From an uncultured Saprospiraceae bacterium (lineage in GTDB: Bacteria > Bacteroidota > Bacteroidia > Chitinophagales > Saprospiraceae): a DNA stretch of 64,000 nucleotides. Positions 28,870-38,782 of the stretch are shown here, piece by piece; the first letter of the stretch is position 1; each line of letters opens with the position of its first letter. Below the pieces are notes generated by a model. That model saw only the letters and a list, made by a program, of their open reading frames with translations, was not told the origin of the DNA and ran no database searches. The stretch is taken from NCBI GenBank assembly GCA_938016265.1, contig CALLWB010000041.1, forward strand, positions 24,351-88,350, in the 5' to 3' direction. Position numbers and translations under genes: made by a program.

Positions 28870-31800
28870 TTATTTGGTCACGATTAGTTGTTTTGTTGCA
28901 GTTTGTCCGTCTACTCTTACACGAACAAAGTAAGTACCTGCAGCATATTTTGTAAGATCTAGGTTATATTGTTTAGACAATACCTTGGTATCACCTTCTT
29001 CAAAAATCACCTGACCTAATACATTTACTACTTGTACATTCAAATCAACTGGAGTTGAGAATCCTAATGTTAATTCAGAAACCGAACTAGTAGGGTTCGG
29101 AGATAAATTAAATTCACTCAGATTTGTAATCTCATTGGTACCACTTACTCCAGAAGCGATTGTTCCACAGATATCTTCAAGACATCCGTTTGCATCAGTA
29201 ATGGTTACACAGTAAACTCCAGGAGCAAGTCCTGCAATATCTTCTGTAGTTTCACCATTATTCCAAACGTAAGTATAAGGAGCAGTTCCTCCACTTACCA
29301 TTAAGTCAATAGACCCGTCACTTGCGCCCAATGTTCCTTCACCAACAGTTAATACTGTAGACTGAATTGGACTAGGACCAGAAAGTGGTAATGGTCCGCC
29401 TGTTACTACACAACCATTAGCATCGGTTATAGTACCTCCGTAGTTGCCTGCTACCAAACCAGAGATATCTTCTGTAGTCGCACCATTTGACCATATGTAA
29501 GTATATGGAGCTGTCCCTCCTGTTGTTGTGATACTTAGGAATCCATCAGCGCCACCAGCACATGAAGGTCCACTAAATCCATCTGCAGTGAAACCTAGAG
29601 CTGCTGGTTCAGTTATAACAACCGGTCCTGCAGCTAAAGTACATCCATTAGCATCAGTAATAGTTCCTGTATAGGATCCTGGAGCCAATCCAGCAACATC
29701 TTCAGTAGATGCACCGTTTGACCAACTATACGTATAAGGTGCTGTTCCACCTGTTGGTGTAATACTGATGCTACCATCAGAATCACCGTTACAAGAAGCA
29801 TTCACAACTGCATCTACCGCAAGAGTAATAGCCGTTGGTTCAGTCACCATAACAGGTCCAGCTACTAATGTACAACCATTGACATCTGTAATTGTTCCAG
29901 TATAACTACCCGCAGTAAGTCCAGTAAGATCTTCAGTTGTTGCTCCATTTGACCAACTATAAGTATATGGAGCAACACCATTTGTTGTAGTGATCATGAT
30001 AGCTCCTGAAGAATCACCATTACAAGCAATTGCTGTAACAGCATCCACTGCAGCAGAAACAGGGTTTAACGATTCAGAGACATTCAATACAAAATCTCCA
30101 GAATTTGCTAAGTATCCTTCCACTGCAATTGTGTAGGTTGCGTTAGGCATAACAGCTTCTACAATTTCTGATTGCGTAGAGCAAGCATCATCGTTAGAAG
30201 CAATCATAGTTCCTGTAGCATCAAACAATCTTAAGAAAGTGTCATAGCTCGATCCACATAATGAAACGGTTACTGAGTCTGTACATGGTCCTGTTGTAAA
30301 TTGATAGAACGCATCTGGCGAAGCATTTCCTAGTGAATTAGTAAAACAAGCAGCAGTTGTTGAAGTATCAACAAATGGCAGTGCTGGAATCATAATCGGA
30401 TCTGCAAGGCTATCACCTACAAATGGAGAACAAAGTGTAGTAAAGGTAAATGGTCCTGCACATGCAGAAACTGGAGCAACATAAGAACCAATTGGGAAAG
30501 GAGTTGGTGATGTTGCATTTGTTGTTTGCCCATCAAAAACGTCTCTTCCACTAAAAGTCCAGTCACCAACTGCAAACGTACCACTATTCGTGGTCAGAGA
30601 GTTTCTGTATATCCAACCATCAGTATACTCCCAAGGAGTTCCTGTTCCATCCACATTTGGATCACCTGCTACGTCGATAACTGCTCCATTTTCAAATAGA
30701 ACAACGGCATCGTCACCATTTATCAATGTAGAAGGAATGTCAATGTAATCCGCATCAAAGCCAAAGAAGTTATTAAACTCCGCAGAATCCCTTGCAACAT
30801 ATAAAAAGGTTCCTTGAGGGACTGCGACTCCTGCTGGGAAAGTAAATTCTGGCGCAGTAGGGCCACCTGCAAAATTAACAGACTCTAATCCGTAAATACC
30901 TAAATCAGGAATATCATTTACTGCATACAACTCAACAGATTTCGGGTTACCTACAGGTAGAGGGCCATCCGTCAAACCAGTAATAATAAGGTCTGCGATT
31001 GGTCCACCACAATCATTTTGTACATAGTAATCATAAGTTGTTTGCTCAGCCAAACCTGTTAATGCATGAGGGTTTGTTGTTGTTGCAACTCCGGTACCAG
31101 TTCCTTTTGCAAAACCAGTAACACCATATTCAACATTCCAGGCAGTACCCATACTCATCCAACTTAGATCAGCAGAGCTGTCAGTAATATTTGCTGCAGT
31201 TAATGCGGTAGGAGCAGGACATGGAGGTGGAGGAGCACAAGTTACCATTGCTTCCCAACCTTCTCGTACTGCAGAGCCATCCGATGTAAAGACAAACGTC
31301 AAACATCCAGACACATCTGTAGAGGTAATGGTCATCCCTTGAAGGTCACCAGACCCTGTTGGTGTTGCATCATCTCTATCCCAGCACCAAACAGCGCCAC
31401 CCGTAGGGGCGTTGATCGGAGTGTCAGTATCGTCATCTCCATCATAAATAGATAATCCATCCCAACAACCAGTTCCACTATTTTCAGTGCTGAAAAAAGT
31501 AAAGGTTACTGAAACTACTTCTCCTACTATATCTGGACAAATTGTTACTGAGTCGGTTTCATTACTAGAATAATCTCCAGCAGGTCCTCCTGAATCTGTA
31601 TAGTTTCCTCCACAACCAAGTAACGTAGTAAAGGTATATGGACCTACACATGCTGAAACTGGAGGTATATATACTCCAACAGGGAATGGTGTAGGTGAGG
31701 TTGCATTGGTCATTTGACCATCAAACACGTTAATGCCACTAAACGTCCAATCTCCGATGACAAACATGCCATCATTGTTGGTAGCAGAAGCTCTAGACAT

Positions 31801-34800
31801 CCATCCATCCAGATAGTCCCAAGCAGTTCCTGTTCCATCCATATTTGGATCTCCAGCGACATCGATGATGGCACCACTTTCGTATAAAACAATGGCGTCA
31901 TCTCCATTAACTCCTGTAGATGGTCCGTCAATATAGTCTGCATCAAAACCAAAAAACTCATTGAATCTTGCTGAATCACCTGTAATATAAATAAACGTTC
32001 CAGCAGCTACAGTTACGCCAGCAGGGAAAGTGTATTCTGGAGCATTTGCTCCTCCTCCGTTATTTGCAGACTCTAGTCCGTAAATACCTAAATCAGGTAC
32101 ATCGTTTACAGCATAAAGCTCAACAATTTTCGGTTGGCCTCCTGTAAGTGGGCCATCTCCAACTCCTGTGATAACAAGGTCAGCAATTGGTCCACCACAA
32201 TCCGTTTGTACATAATAATCATACGTTGTACCTGGAGTTAATCCAGTAAGTGCATGTGGGTTTGTAGTTGTTGAAACGCCAGTTCCAGTTCCTTTTGCAA
32301 AACCAGAAACGCCATATTCTACATTCCATAATGTTTCTGTTGAAGTCCAACTTAGGTCAGCAGATGTTTCTGTAATGTTTGTTGCCGTTAATGCTGAAGG
32401 TGCAGGACAAGGAGGAGCTTCTTTAAAAGCAACATCATCAATAGCGAGATCATCGTAGAAATCTGTTCCATTAGTTTCATCAACCACAAATGTTGCCATT
32501 ACAGGGCCGGTGATTGTTAAGCTGGATAAAGGTATTGTAACCTGTAACCATCCACCTGTATTCGTATTGCTTGTATATACATTTGGAACCCAAGCAGCTC
32601 CATCCCATACATTAACAGAAAAGTCTACGTTGGTATTTCCTTCGTTATCACTTAAAACCCAAAAACATAAGACTGGATTTGCAAGACTAGTAACATCTAC
32701 CAAAGGAGTTTGTAGAGTTGTTCCAATCCCTTGAGGAGGATTACTGTCGTCTACATAGGCAAAGTAACCACTTCCTGTGGTGTGATCTCCTGTTGCTCCA
32801 GCATTTCCGACATGACCACCACTTGTTGCAAATATCCAGGTTTCTCCATTCCCGAAGTTTCTCCAGCACGTTGGTACAGCGCCCGCTGCAGCTTCAAAGT
32901 CTTCAAAGTATGGTGCCATTAGAGCAGCACATTGTGTTACAAATGTTACTGGTCCTATTGCATTCCCCAAACCAGGGTTACAGTCAGAAACTACGTAATA
33001 ATCATAACCAGTTGCTGGCATTAATCCCGTAAGTTGATAAGTGGTCGTTGTAAGACCATTAACCATTGTACCTGAACCAGGAGTAAAACCAATTGGTCCG
33101 TATTCAAGGTTCCACAATGATTCTGATCCTCCACCTGTCCAGCTCAATAGTGCCTCTGTATCAAGAACGTTTGTTACAGTAAGGTTTGTGACATTGGTAC
33201 ATGCGGGAGGCATGCGTATTTGGAAATTATCCACAAAGAAGTCATTGTCTTCTGGATCATCTACGGTACCTTCCCATCCCCAAAAAGCAAATTGAGTTGT
33301 ACCAGTATAGGCAGCAAGTGGGAATATGATTTGATCTCCTGTATTAGAAATCGGAGTAGAGGCATTCCAGGTCATCATATTGACCCAGGTAGCACCTCCA
33401 TCTGTTGACACCAACAATTGAACTTCATCATCAGAACCCAATGTAGTAGGATTCGTATTGTTAAATTCTGTAAGTGCAATGTCGAAAACCAATTCCCATG
33501 GTCCAGGAACAGATAAATCGAACTGTGGAGAAAGTAACCAATCTTCCGTTCCAAGATTATATAAATTAATTCTTGCGGCTCCTGTCGTTCCAACACTTCC
33601 AAATCCATCAGCAATCCATTCTCCAGTACCAATAGCCATTGGTCCTATAGTAGGATCTCCTGAATTAGCTTCATCCCAGCATGCAGGGGCAAATGTTGTA
33701 AAGTCTTCGAGGTAAGCAGGTGTGAATGCCATACAAGGAGTCGTGAAGCTAGATGGCCCAGCCCATGCACTTAATCCATTTGCACCACAATCTGCCTGCA
33801 CATAAAAGTCATATGCAGTAACTGGTGTCAATCCTGTTAAATTGTAAGGGCTCGGTGCTGCAACAGCAACAGTCGTTCCTGCTCCTTGAGCAAAACCCGC
33901 TAGCCCATATTCAATGTTCCACATACTTGCTGTTCCATTTTCAGTCCAGTTAAGGTCTGCAGAAGTGCCTGTAATGTTTGTAGCCATTAAACCTGATGGA
34001 GTAGGACAAGTTGGAGCTTCTTTAAACTCAATATCGTCGATTGCAACATCGTCATAAAAATCTCCAGCGACAACTTCATCGCCTACAAATGTAGCCATTA
34101 CTGGCCCGACATATCCAGTTAGTGGAATAACAACTTCAGCCCAACCTCCTGTATTTGTATTACTTGTGAAGACATTAGGAACCCACATGGTCCCATCCCA
34201 AATATTAACGGAAAAGTCGACATTGGAGAAACCTTCGTTGTCACTAAGTAACCAAAATGAAAGAACAGGATTAGCAAGGCCACTAATATCTACTAGTGGT
34301 GTTTGTAAAGTTGTTCCTAGGTTGTCCGGTGTACTGTCTTCGATGTTTGCAAAGTAGCCAGAACCCGTAGTATGATCACCAGTCGCCCCAGCATTTCCAA
34401 CGTGTCCGTCAAAAGTATTGAATTCCCAGGTCTCGTTTCCAAAGTTTCTCCAGCATGTTGGTACAGAACCAGCGGCCGCTTCAAAATCTTCAAGTATTGG
34501 TGCAGTAAGAGGTGGACATTGGGTGACTACAGTAATTGGTCCAGTAACAATACTTGTACCACTTGCGCCACAATCTGCTTGAACGTAAAAATCATATCCA
34601 GTAGATGCAGTAAGGCCAGAAACCATGAGTGGATTTGTGCTTGCTGCAACGGTTGTTCCCATGCCGGGAGTAAATCCTGAAGGACCATATTCCACATTCC
34701 ACATGGTGCTTGTTCCATTTTCAGTCCAACCTATCTGTGCAGCAATATCAGTCACATTTGTTGCAACTAGCATTGTTGGCTCTGGACATAAAGGTTGAGT

Positions 34801-36219
34801 AACAGCGGAAGCTGGTCCATGCTGTGCACTCAAGCCATCTACACCACAATCAGAATTAACATAAAAATCATATCCTGTAGAAGGTGTCAACCCAGTAACT
34901 GTAAAGGGGTTTGTTCCTGCAGCAACTGTTGTTCCGGTCCCAGGAGTGAATCCTGCTGGTCCATATTCAATGTCCCACATAGTCGCAATTCCATTTTCAG
35001 TCCATCCAAGAGAGACAGTAGTTGGAGTAATTCCTGTCGTCATTAGCATACTTGGATCAACACAAGGTGGAAGTTCATCAATAGTGATGTCGTCAACGCC
35101 AATGTCCGTTGTGAATGCAGTACCTGTTGTTCCTTTAAATCTTAAAGAAAGGGTAGTCGCTCCTGCGTAAGCAGGTAGAGCAACTATTTGTTCAATCCAG
35201 GCATTTCCCTGGTCACCAGAAAGAGACCAAACGGGGGCATAAGTGACTCCATCAGTAGAGGCTTCTACTTCTAAAGTTCCCATATCTGCGCCCCACATGT
35301 GATACCAAAATGTAAGAGTAGGAGTAGTCAATGTAGAAACGTCTAGAACAGGGCCATACATATAACTAACCATACTGAAACAAGAAGATCCTTCAAGGAA
35401 CACATAATTGCCAGTTCCTGAGGTGTGATCCGCAGATGGACCAGTGTTACCGCTTCCTGTTGAGGAGCTTCTTGCTGTCCACATATTAGTATTTAGTGTA
35501 ACAGGGTCGTTTATCCAACAATCTGTTAGGTTGTCTGTAGTAATACAAGCAAAAACGCCTGCATTATTAGGAACCAATACATCAAAATTTTCGGTATACG
35601 GGAAGGTTGAAACAACTGGAGTTGTACATGCCAAAGAAGACTCCATGATTGTCATAGAATTTCCAGTACCACCTAAATCTCCTGTTGTGGTGAAATTTGC
35701 ATTGACTGCATTGCCAATGTAGTAGAATGTTACATCTCCAGAACCAGCAGCGGGAGCGACCCATTGCATGTTGAACGTGTTTGAGGTGCTAAATCCACCT
35801 CCTTGCTCAACATAAGTTCTTCCAGCGACATTTGATGCGGTTGCAGATTGTACGTTCGCACCTAGGTTTTGCCAGGTTCCAGTATTTGTATTAGCAACAT
35901 CAAGTGCTGTCATTTGGAATCCGTAGCCGCCTGGGGTTCCAGTCGAAGTAGAAACAGAAAATACAACATCGTATGCTGTATTTGGACTATAATTGGAAAC
36001 AGGAATGGAGGTTCCTGCTTCATAGATATCAAGTGTTTCTATTATGGTTCCAAAAGTTGTGCTACCTGAATTATGACAGTTCATACAAACGGTCCCAGAT
36101 TCTCCTGGAGCACCTGTATTGCCGTCGTTGGCAGCTAAGGCTCGTCCACCAGAACTACTCATAAGTAGTAATGCAAGCAGACTAAATCCTATACAGAAGT
36201 AAAGGAATTTGAATTTCAT
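28870..36219 (-). CDS. giant mosaic surface protein (FN3, MAM-like, LTD, CUB, SprB repeats, T9SS tail)
   Basis: The 2449-residue exported protein has, in order: a signal peptide (to about 30); a choice-of-anchor V (Reeler-like) domain with CMNCH at about 43-47; seven or more fibronectin type III units each containing NxxYG; four MAM-like choice-of-anchor J domains (about 212-385, 566-736, 826-1003, 1095-1266); two lamin-tail (LTD) domains (about 1343-1521 and 1740-1918) set inside FN3 units; a CUB-like domain between them; a PPC-like domain (about 1930-2053); four SprB repeats (TAPYTYSWSNGATTED pattern, about 2055-2355); and a T9SS type A tail ending LIVTK. It probably acts as an adhesin or gliding-related surface filament. 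The composition is Thr/Gly/Ala-rich. The start gives a clear signal peptide. Confidence 0.92.
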   Translation of the reverse strand: MKFKFLYFCIGFSLLALLLMSSSGGRALAANDGNTGAPGESGTVCMNCHNSGSTTFGTIIETLDIYEAGTSIPVSNYSPNTAYDVVFSVSTSTGTPGGYGFQMTALDVANTNTGTWQNLGANVQSATASNVAGRTYVEQGGGFSTSNTFNMQWVAPAAGSGDVTFYYIGNAVNANFTTTGDLGGTGNSMTIMESSLACTTPVVSTFPYTENFDVLVPNNAGVFACITTDNLTDCWINDPVTLNTNMWTARSSSTGSGNTGPSADHTSGTGNYVFLEGSSCFSMVSYMYGPVLDVSTLTTPTLTFWYHMWGADMGTLEVEASTDGVTYAPVWSLSGDQGNAWIEQIVALPAYAGATTLSLRFKGTTGTAFTTDIGVDDITIDELPPCVDPSMLMTTGITPTTVSLGWTENGIATMWDIEYGPAGFTPGTGTTVAAGTNPFTVTGLTPSTGYDFYVNSDCGVDGLSAQHGPASAVTQPLCPEPTMLVATNVTDIAAQIGWTENGTSTMWNVEYGPSGFTPGMGTTVAASTNPLMVSGLTASTGYDFYVQADCGASGTSIVTGPITVVTQCPPLTAPILEDFEAAAGSVPTCWRNFGNETWEFNTFDGHVGNAGATGDHTTGSGYFANIEDSTPDNLGTTLQTPLVDISGLANPVLSFWLLSDNEGFSNVDFSVNIWDGTMWVPNVFTSNTNTGGWAEVVIPLTGYVGPVMATFVGDEVVAGDFYDDVAIDDIEFKEAPTCPTPSGLMATNITGTSADLNWTENGTASMWNIEYGLAGFAQGAGTTVAVAAPSPYNLTGLTPVTAYDFYVQADCGANGLSAWAGPSSFTTPCMAFTPAYLEDFTTFAPACWDEANSGDPTIGPMAIGTGEWIADGFGSVGTTGAARINLYNLGTEDWLLSPQFDLSVPGPWELVFDIALTEFNNTNPTTLGSDDEVQLLVSTDGGATWVNMMTWNASTPISNTGDQIIFPLAAYTGTTQFAFWGWEGTVDDPEDNDFFVDNFQIRMPPACTNVTNLTVTNVLDTEALLSWTGGGSESLWNLEYGPIGFTPGSGTMVNGLTTTTYQLTGLMPATGYDYYVVSDCNPGLGNAIGPVTFVTQCAALMAPYFEDFEAAAGAVPTCWRNFGNGETWIFATSGGHVGNAGATGDHTTGSGYFAYVDDSNPPQGIGTTLQTPLVDVTSLANPVLCFWVLSDNEGNTNVDFSVNVWDGAAWVPNVYTSNTNTGGWLQVTIPLSSLTITGPVMATFVVDETNGTDFYDDLAIDDVAFKEAPPCPAPSALTATNITETSADLSWTSTETLWNVEYGVSGFAKGTGTGVSTTTNPHALTGLTPGTTYDYYVQTDCGGPIADLVITGVGDGPLTGGQPKIVELYAVNDVPDLGIYGLESANNGGGANAPEYTFPAGVTVAAGTFIYITGDSARFNEFFGFDADYIDGPSTGVNGDDAIVLYESGAIIDVAGDPNMDGTGTAWDYLDGWMSRASATNNDGMFVIGDWTFSGINVFDGQMTNATSPTPFPVGVYIPPVSACVGPYTFTTLLGCGGNYTDSGGPAGDYSSNETDSVTICPDIVGEVVSVTFTFFSTENSGTGCWDGLSIYDGDDDTDTPINAPTGGAVWCWDRDDATPTGSGDLQGMTITSTDVSGCLTFVFTSDGSAVREGWEAMVTCAPPPPCPAPTALTAANITDSSADLSWMSMGTAWNVEYGVTGFAKGTGTGVATTTNPHALTGLAEQTTYDYYVQNDCGGPIADLIITGLTDGPLPVGNPKSVELYAVNDIPDLGIYGLESVNFAGGPTAPEFTFPAGVAVPQGTFLYVARDSAEFNNFFGFDADYIDIPSTLINGDDAVVLFENGAVIDVAGDPNVDGTGTPWEYTDGWIYRNSLTTNSGTFAVGDWTFSGRDVFDGQTTNATSPTPFPIGSYVAPVSACAGPFTFTTLCSPFVGDSLADPIMIPALPFVDTSTTAACFTNSLGNASPDAFYQFTTGPCTDSVTVSLCGSSYDTFLRLFDATGTMIASNDDACSTQSEIVEAVMPNATYTIAVEGYLANSGDFVLNVSESLNPVSAAVDAVTAIACNGDSSGAIMITTTNGVAPYTYSWSNGATTEDLTGLTAGSYTGTITDVNGCTLVAGPVMVTEPTAITLAVDAVVNASCNGDSDGSISITPTGGTAPYTYSWSNGASTEDVAGLAPGSYTGTITDANGCTLAAGPVVITEPAALGFTADGFSGPSCAGGADGFLSITTTGGTAPYTYIWSNGATTEDISGLVAGNYGGTITDANGCVVTGGPLPLSGPSPIQSTVLTVGEGTLGASDGSIDLMVSGGTAPYTYVWNNGETTEDIAGLAPGVYCVTITDANGCLEDICGTIASGVSGTNEITNLSEFNLSPNPTSSVSELTLGFSTPVDLNVQVVNVLGQVIFEEGDTKVLSKQYNLDLTKYAAGTYFVRVRVDGQTATKQLIVTK

Positions 36220-36644
36220 AAGTAAGTGTTTTTGTTAAAAAGTTTGTTTAAAAATTGACAATCATCAATTTAGGGTAAGATGATTAGGTTTTTATGCAGT
36301 AGTAAATTGTCCAATATCACAGTGAATTAATCAATGAACGGGTATAATATTATCTCGTAAGTGCAGTAATTGGTATTTGTTTTTATTTAATGTAACAAAA
36401 GTTCTATACGGTACTTTTTGTAATTTGTTTCTTCAAATAATTTCTTTTTATTGCTTTTATTTATATTAATAACACAATTAGATACTTGTAACAAAAAACA
36501 TACCTAGTGTGTGATTTACTATGTCACGTTTTGGTAAAAATTCAAAACATAGGCGTTGGGTAGTTTCTAAATATTGAGGGGTTTCCATTCAAAAACTTCT
36601 TTTTGAAGTATATATGCCTTTTAGCTAAACATTATATGTGATAG
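36220..36644. other. 425-bp region without a gene upstream of the giant surface gene
   Basis: AT-rich DNA that must hold the promoter and leader of the giant gene. A TTCAAAAA/TTTTTGAA inverted repeat (36588-36607) lies just after the MDR gene but lacks GC pairs and is a weak terminator at best. Nothing else was recognised. Confidence 0.5.
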
Positions 36645-37640
36645 TTAGAGAATTTTTAAAATTAGTTTTCCTTTTTTATTGCCATTGAATAACCGTAGAA
36701 ATGTATCATGGAAATTTTCAATTCCTTCAACAATTTGTTCTTTGGACTTTATTTCCCCATTTGCGATCCATCCACCAATTTCGACTGCAGCCTGGCCAAA
36801 TTGACTGACGTAGTCTAAAATGACAAAGCCCTCCATTCTTGATCGGCTTACTAATAACGATAAATAATTGGAAGGGCCCTCCACATTTGTTGTCGAATTG
36901 TACTGAGAAATTGCTCCACAAATCACCACTCGGGCTCTTTTGTTTAATCGTGTCAATGCAGCATTTAGAATTTCTCCACCAACATTATCAAAATAAATAT
37001 CGATTCCCTCTTTGCAAGTACTTTTTATTGCGTCTTTAATATCTTCGTTTTTGTAGTCGATCACCTCATCGTACCCTAATTCCTCTTTTAAATACTGACA
37101 CTTTTCAGGTCCCCCAGCAATTCCGACGACTCTGCATCCTTTTATTTTTGCAATTTGTCCAACAATACTACCCACTGCTCCTGCAGCACCAGAAACAAGA
37201 ACCGTTTCTCCAGCTTTTGGTTTTCCAACATCCAAGAGGCCAAAGTAAGCTGTAAATCCAGGCATTCCTAACGTTCCTATGAAAGTAGGAAGTGGAGCTA
37301 GTTTCGGATCAACTTTGAACCAGCCTTCTCCATTGGAGGTGGTAAAGGATTGCACTCCTCCCCAGCCAGAATAATAATCTCCAACCTTAATTTTTGAGTT
37401 ATTAGACGCGATCACCTCTCCGATTGTACCGGCTCTCATAACTTCTCCAATACCTACCGGGGGAATATATGATCGTACATCGTTCATCCAGCCTCTCATT
37501 GCTGGATCCAGTGACACATATAAGATTTTGAATAGAACTTCTCCTTCTTTTGGGCCAGGAATTGGGGATTCCACTAGTTCCCAGGTATCTGAGGAGGGTA
37601 GACCTTCAGGTCTTTTACGGAGGAGAAGTTGTTTGTTCAT
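36645..37640 (-). CDS. NADP-dependent medium-chain oxidoreductase (zinc-free, CurA/PTGR type)
   Basis: The 331-residue soluble protein belongs to the MDR superfamily branch of prostaglandin reductase/leukotriene B4 dehydrogenase and CurA. It shows LDPAMRGWMNDVRSY in the catalytic domain, the nucleotide-binding stretch VSGAAGAVGSIVGQIAKIKG (about 148-167), and DIYFDNVGGEILNAAL. It lacks the cysteine ligands of zinc alcohol dehydrogenases. Members reduce the C=C bond of enones or enals with NADPH, often for detoxification; the true substrate is unknown. It is flanked by long gaps, so it is probably transcribed alone. Confidence 0.92.
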   Translation of the reverse strand: MNKQLLLRKRPEGLPSSDTWELVESPIPGPKEGEVLFKILYVSLDPAMRGWMNDVRSYIPPVGIGEVMRAGTIGEVIASNNSKIKVGDYYSGWGGVQSFTTSNGEGWFKVDPKLAPLPTFIGTLGMPGFTAYFGLLDVGKPKAGETVLVSGAAGAVGSIVGQIAKIKGCRVVGIAGGPEKCQYLKEELGYDEVIDYKNEDIKDAIKSTCKEGIDIYFDNVGGEILNAALTRLNKRARVVICGAISQYNSTTNVEGPSNYLSLLVSRSRMEGFVILDYVSQFGQAAVEIGGWIANGEIKSKEQIVEGIENFHDTFLRLFNGNKKGKLILKIL

Positions 37641-37819
37641 TGGCTTTGTAGGTGCTTATATTACACGAAGTTAATATAATACCTTTATACGGCCAAAACA
37701 CCGTTAAATTTTTATGGTTGTAATTCGCTTACCTCCAATAAAATGGGATGTTTATTCTTTCAAAAAAAACAAATAACAACCGAATTACGCTTTTTTGATT
37801 TTGGATTAATTTATAACAG

Positions 37820-37853
37820 AAAAAAACCATTCCTAGTTAAATAGGAACAGTTT
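37820..37853 (-). terminator. terminator of the DUF1232 gene
   Basis: On the minus strand AAACTGTTCCTA pairs with TAGGAATGGTTT (two wobble pairs) around TTTAAC, followed by T7. Confidence 0.8.
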
Positions 37854-37880
37854 CTTTTCACGTTTATCGTTTCTTGATTT

Positions 37881-38306
37881 TTAGCTTTCGTCTTTTTTGT
37901 TTTCTTCTTGCTTGTCTTTTACCTTTTTGTCAATCTCGTCAACATCGGTGGTGTCATAATCTCCAAACAGATTGGTCATCTTATCTCTGGATTGATCAAT
38001 AACTGTTTTATCAATATGCGCCGTCAGAGCCAGTAAGCCAAAGGTAAGTACAGAAAGGTCGTCCGTATACCCAATTAAAGGAATGAGAAAATCAGGAACC
38101 AGGTCAAACGGAAGTATAAAATATCCAATTGCTCCTGTAATTATTTTTTTTGCCCAGCCAGGTGTATCTTTTTTCTTGTATGCATAATAAAGCAACAGAA
38201 CGGGATATATGGTTTTCATCCCAACTTTCTTGGCGACAGCATTAAGTTTTTCTATCAGCTTCGTTTCAGAAAACTCTTTACGGTATTGCTCAAATCTATC
38301 TTTCAT
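37881..38306 (-). CDS. DUF1232 (YkvA-like) membrane protein
   Basis: From ATG at 38306 the protein has 141 residues; another ATG 15 codons earlier (38351) is possible but adds an atypical extension. The DUF1232 core is clear: TGAIGYFILPFDLVPDFLIP followed by GYTDDLSVL (about 70-100), a short membrane hairpin with the conserved P-D-L-V/I-P-D and DD residues. The C-terminus is a highly charged Lys/Glu tail. The function of the family is not known. It has its own terminator. Confidence 0.85.
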   Translation of the reverse strand: MKDRFEQYRKEFSETKLIEKLNAVAKKVGMKTIYPVLLLYYAYKKKDTPGWAKKIITGAIGYFILPFDLVPDFLIPLIGYTDDLSVLTFGLLALTAHIDKTVIDQSRDKMTNLFGDYDTTDVDEIDKKVKDKQEENKKDES

Positions 38307-38464
38307 AATATAATTGCCTAGTTTATCAATTATAACGTTGTTTAGGTGCATTCTGGTTCACTAAAACATTCGTTATTTTTTTGAAGTATTAGAAACTTCA
38401 TTATTAAGGTATCAATTACTCTACCATTTTTCAAAAAATATCGACAAACTTGTTCTTTTTTATG

Positions 38465-38776
38465 TTATTCAGGGGCAAGTTTAACGACCAATCCATCCAG
38501 ATCGTCTGACAATTTAATCTGGCAGCCTAGACGGCTATTGTCTTCTACAAAAAAGGCCTGATCTAACATATCTTCTTCCGCGTCATTTGCTTCTGGCAAT
38601 TCGTGTTTGCTTTGAATATAGCAGTGGCAGGTCGAGCATAAGGCCATTCCGCCGCAAGTGCCTTGCACAGGCAGTTCACTAGCCTTGCAAATTTCCATGA
38701 GATTAAGACTCATATCGGTTGGCGCTTCTATCTCATGCGGGTTGTTTTCCCTGTCTATTACTGTTATCTTGATCAT
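38465..38776 (-). CDS. 2Fe-2S ferredoxin, adrenodoxin type
   Basis: The 103-residue protein has cysteines at 41, 47, 50 and 85 (C-x5-C-x2-C-x34-C), within GTCGGMALCSTCHCYI and SRLGCQIKL, which is the adrenodoxin/vertebrate-type arrangement. It should carry one 2Fe-2S cluster and act as a small electron carrier in the cytoplasm. The gene starts 6 bp after the stop codon of the ferredoxin-NADP reductase gene on the same strand, so the reductase is its likely electron donor. The final acceptor is not encoded nearby. Confidence 0.94.
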   Translation of the reverse strand: MIKITVIDRENNPHEIEAPTDMSLNLMEICKASELPVQGTCGGMALCSTCHCYIQSKHELPEANDAEEDMLDQAFFVEDNSRLGCQIKLSDDLDGLVVKLAPE

Positions 38777-38782
38777 ATTGTG

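Noticed and set aside
28870..36219. Many 60-100-codon ORFs on the opposite strand of the giant gene
   Set aside because: They are shadows of a repetitive, Thr/Gly/Ser-rich coding sequence with no independent features.
37724..37795. GTAATTCG/CGAATTAC inverted arms followed by TTTTTT
   Set aside because: The loop is about 50 nt and no gene on that strand would need a terminator there.
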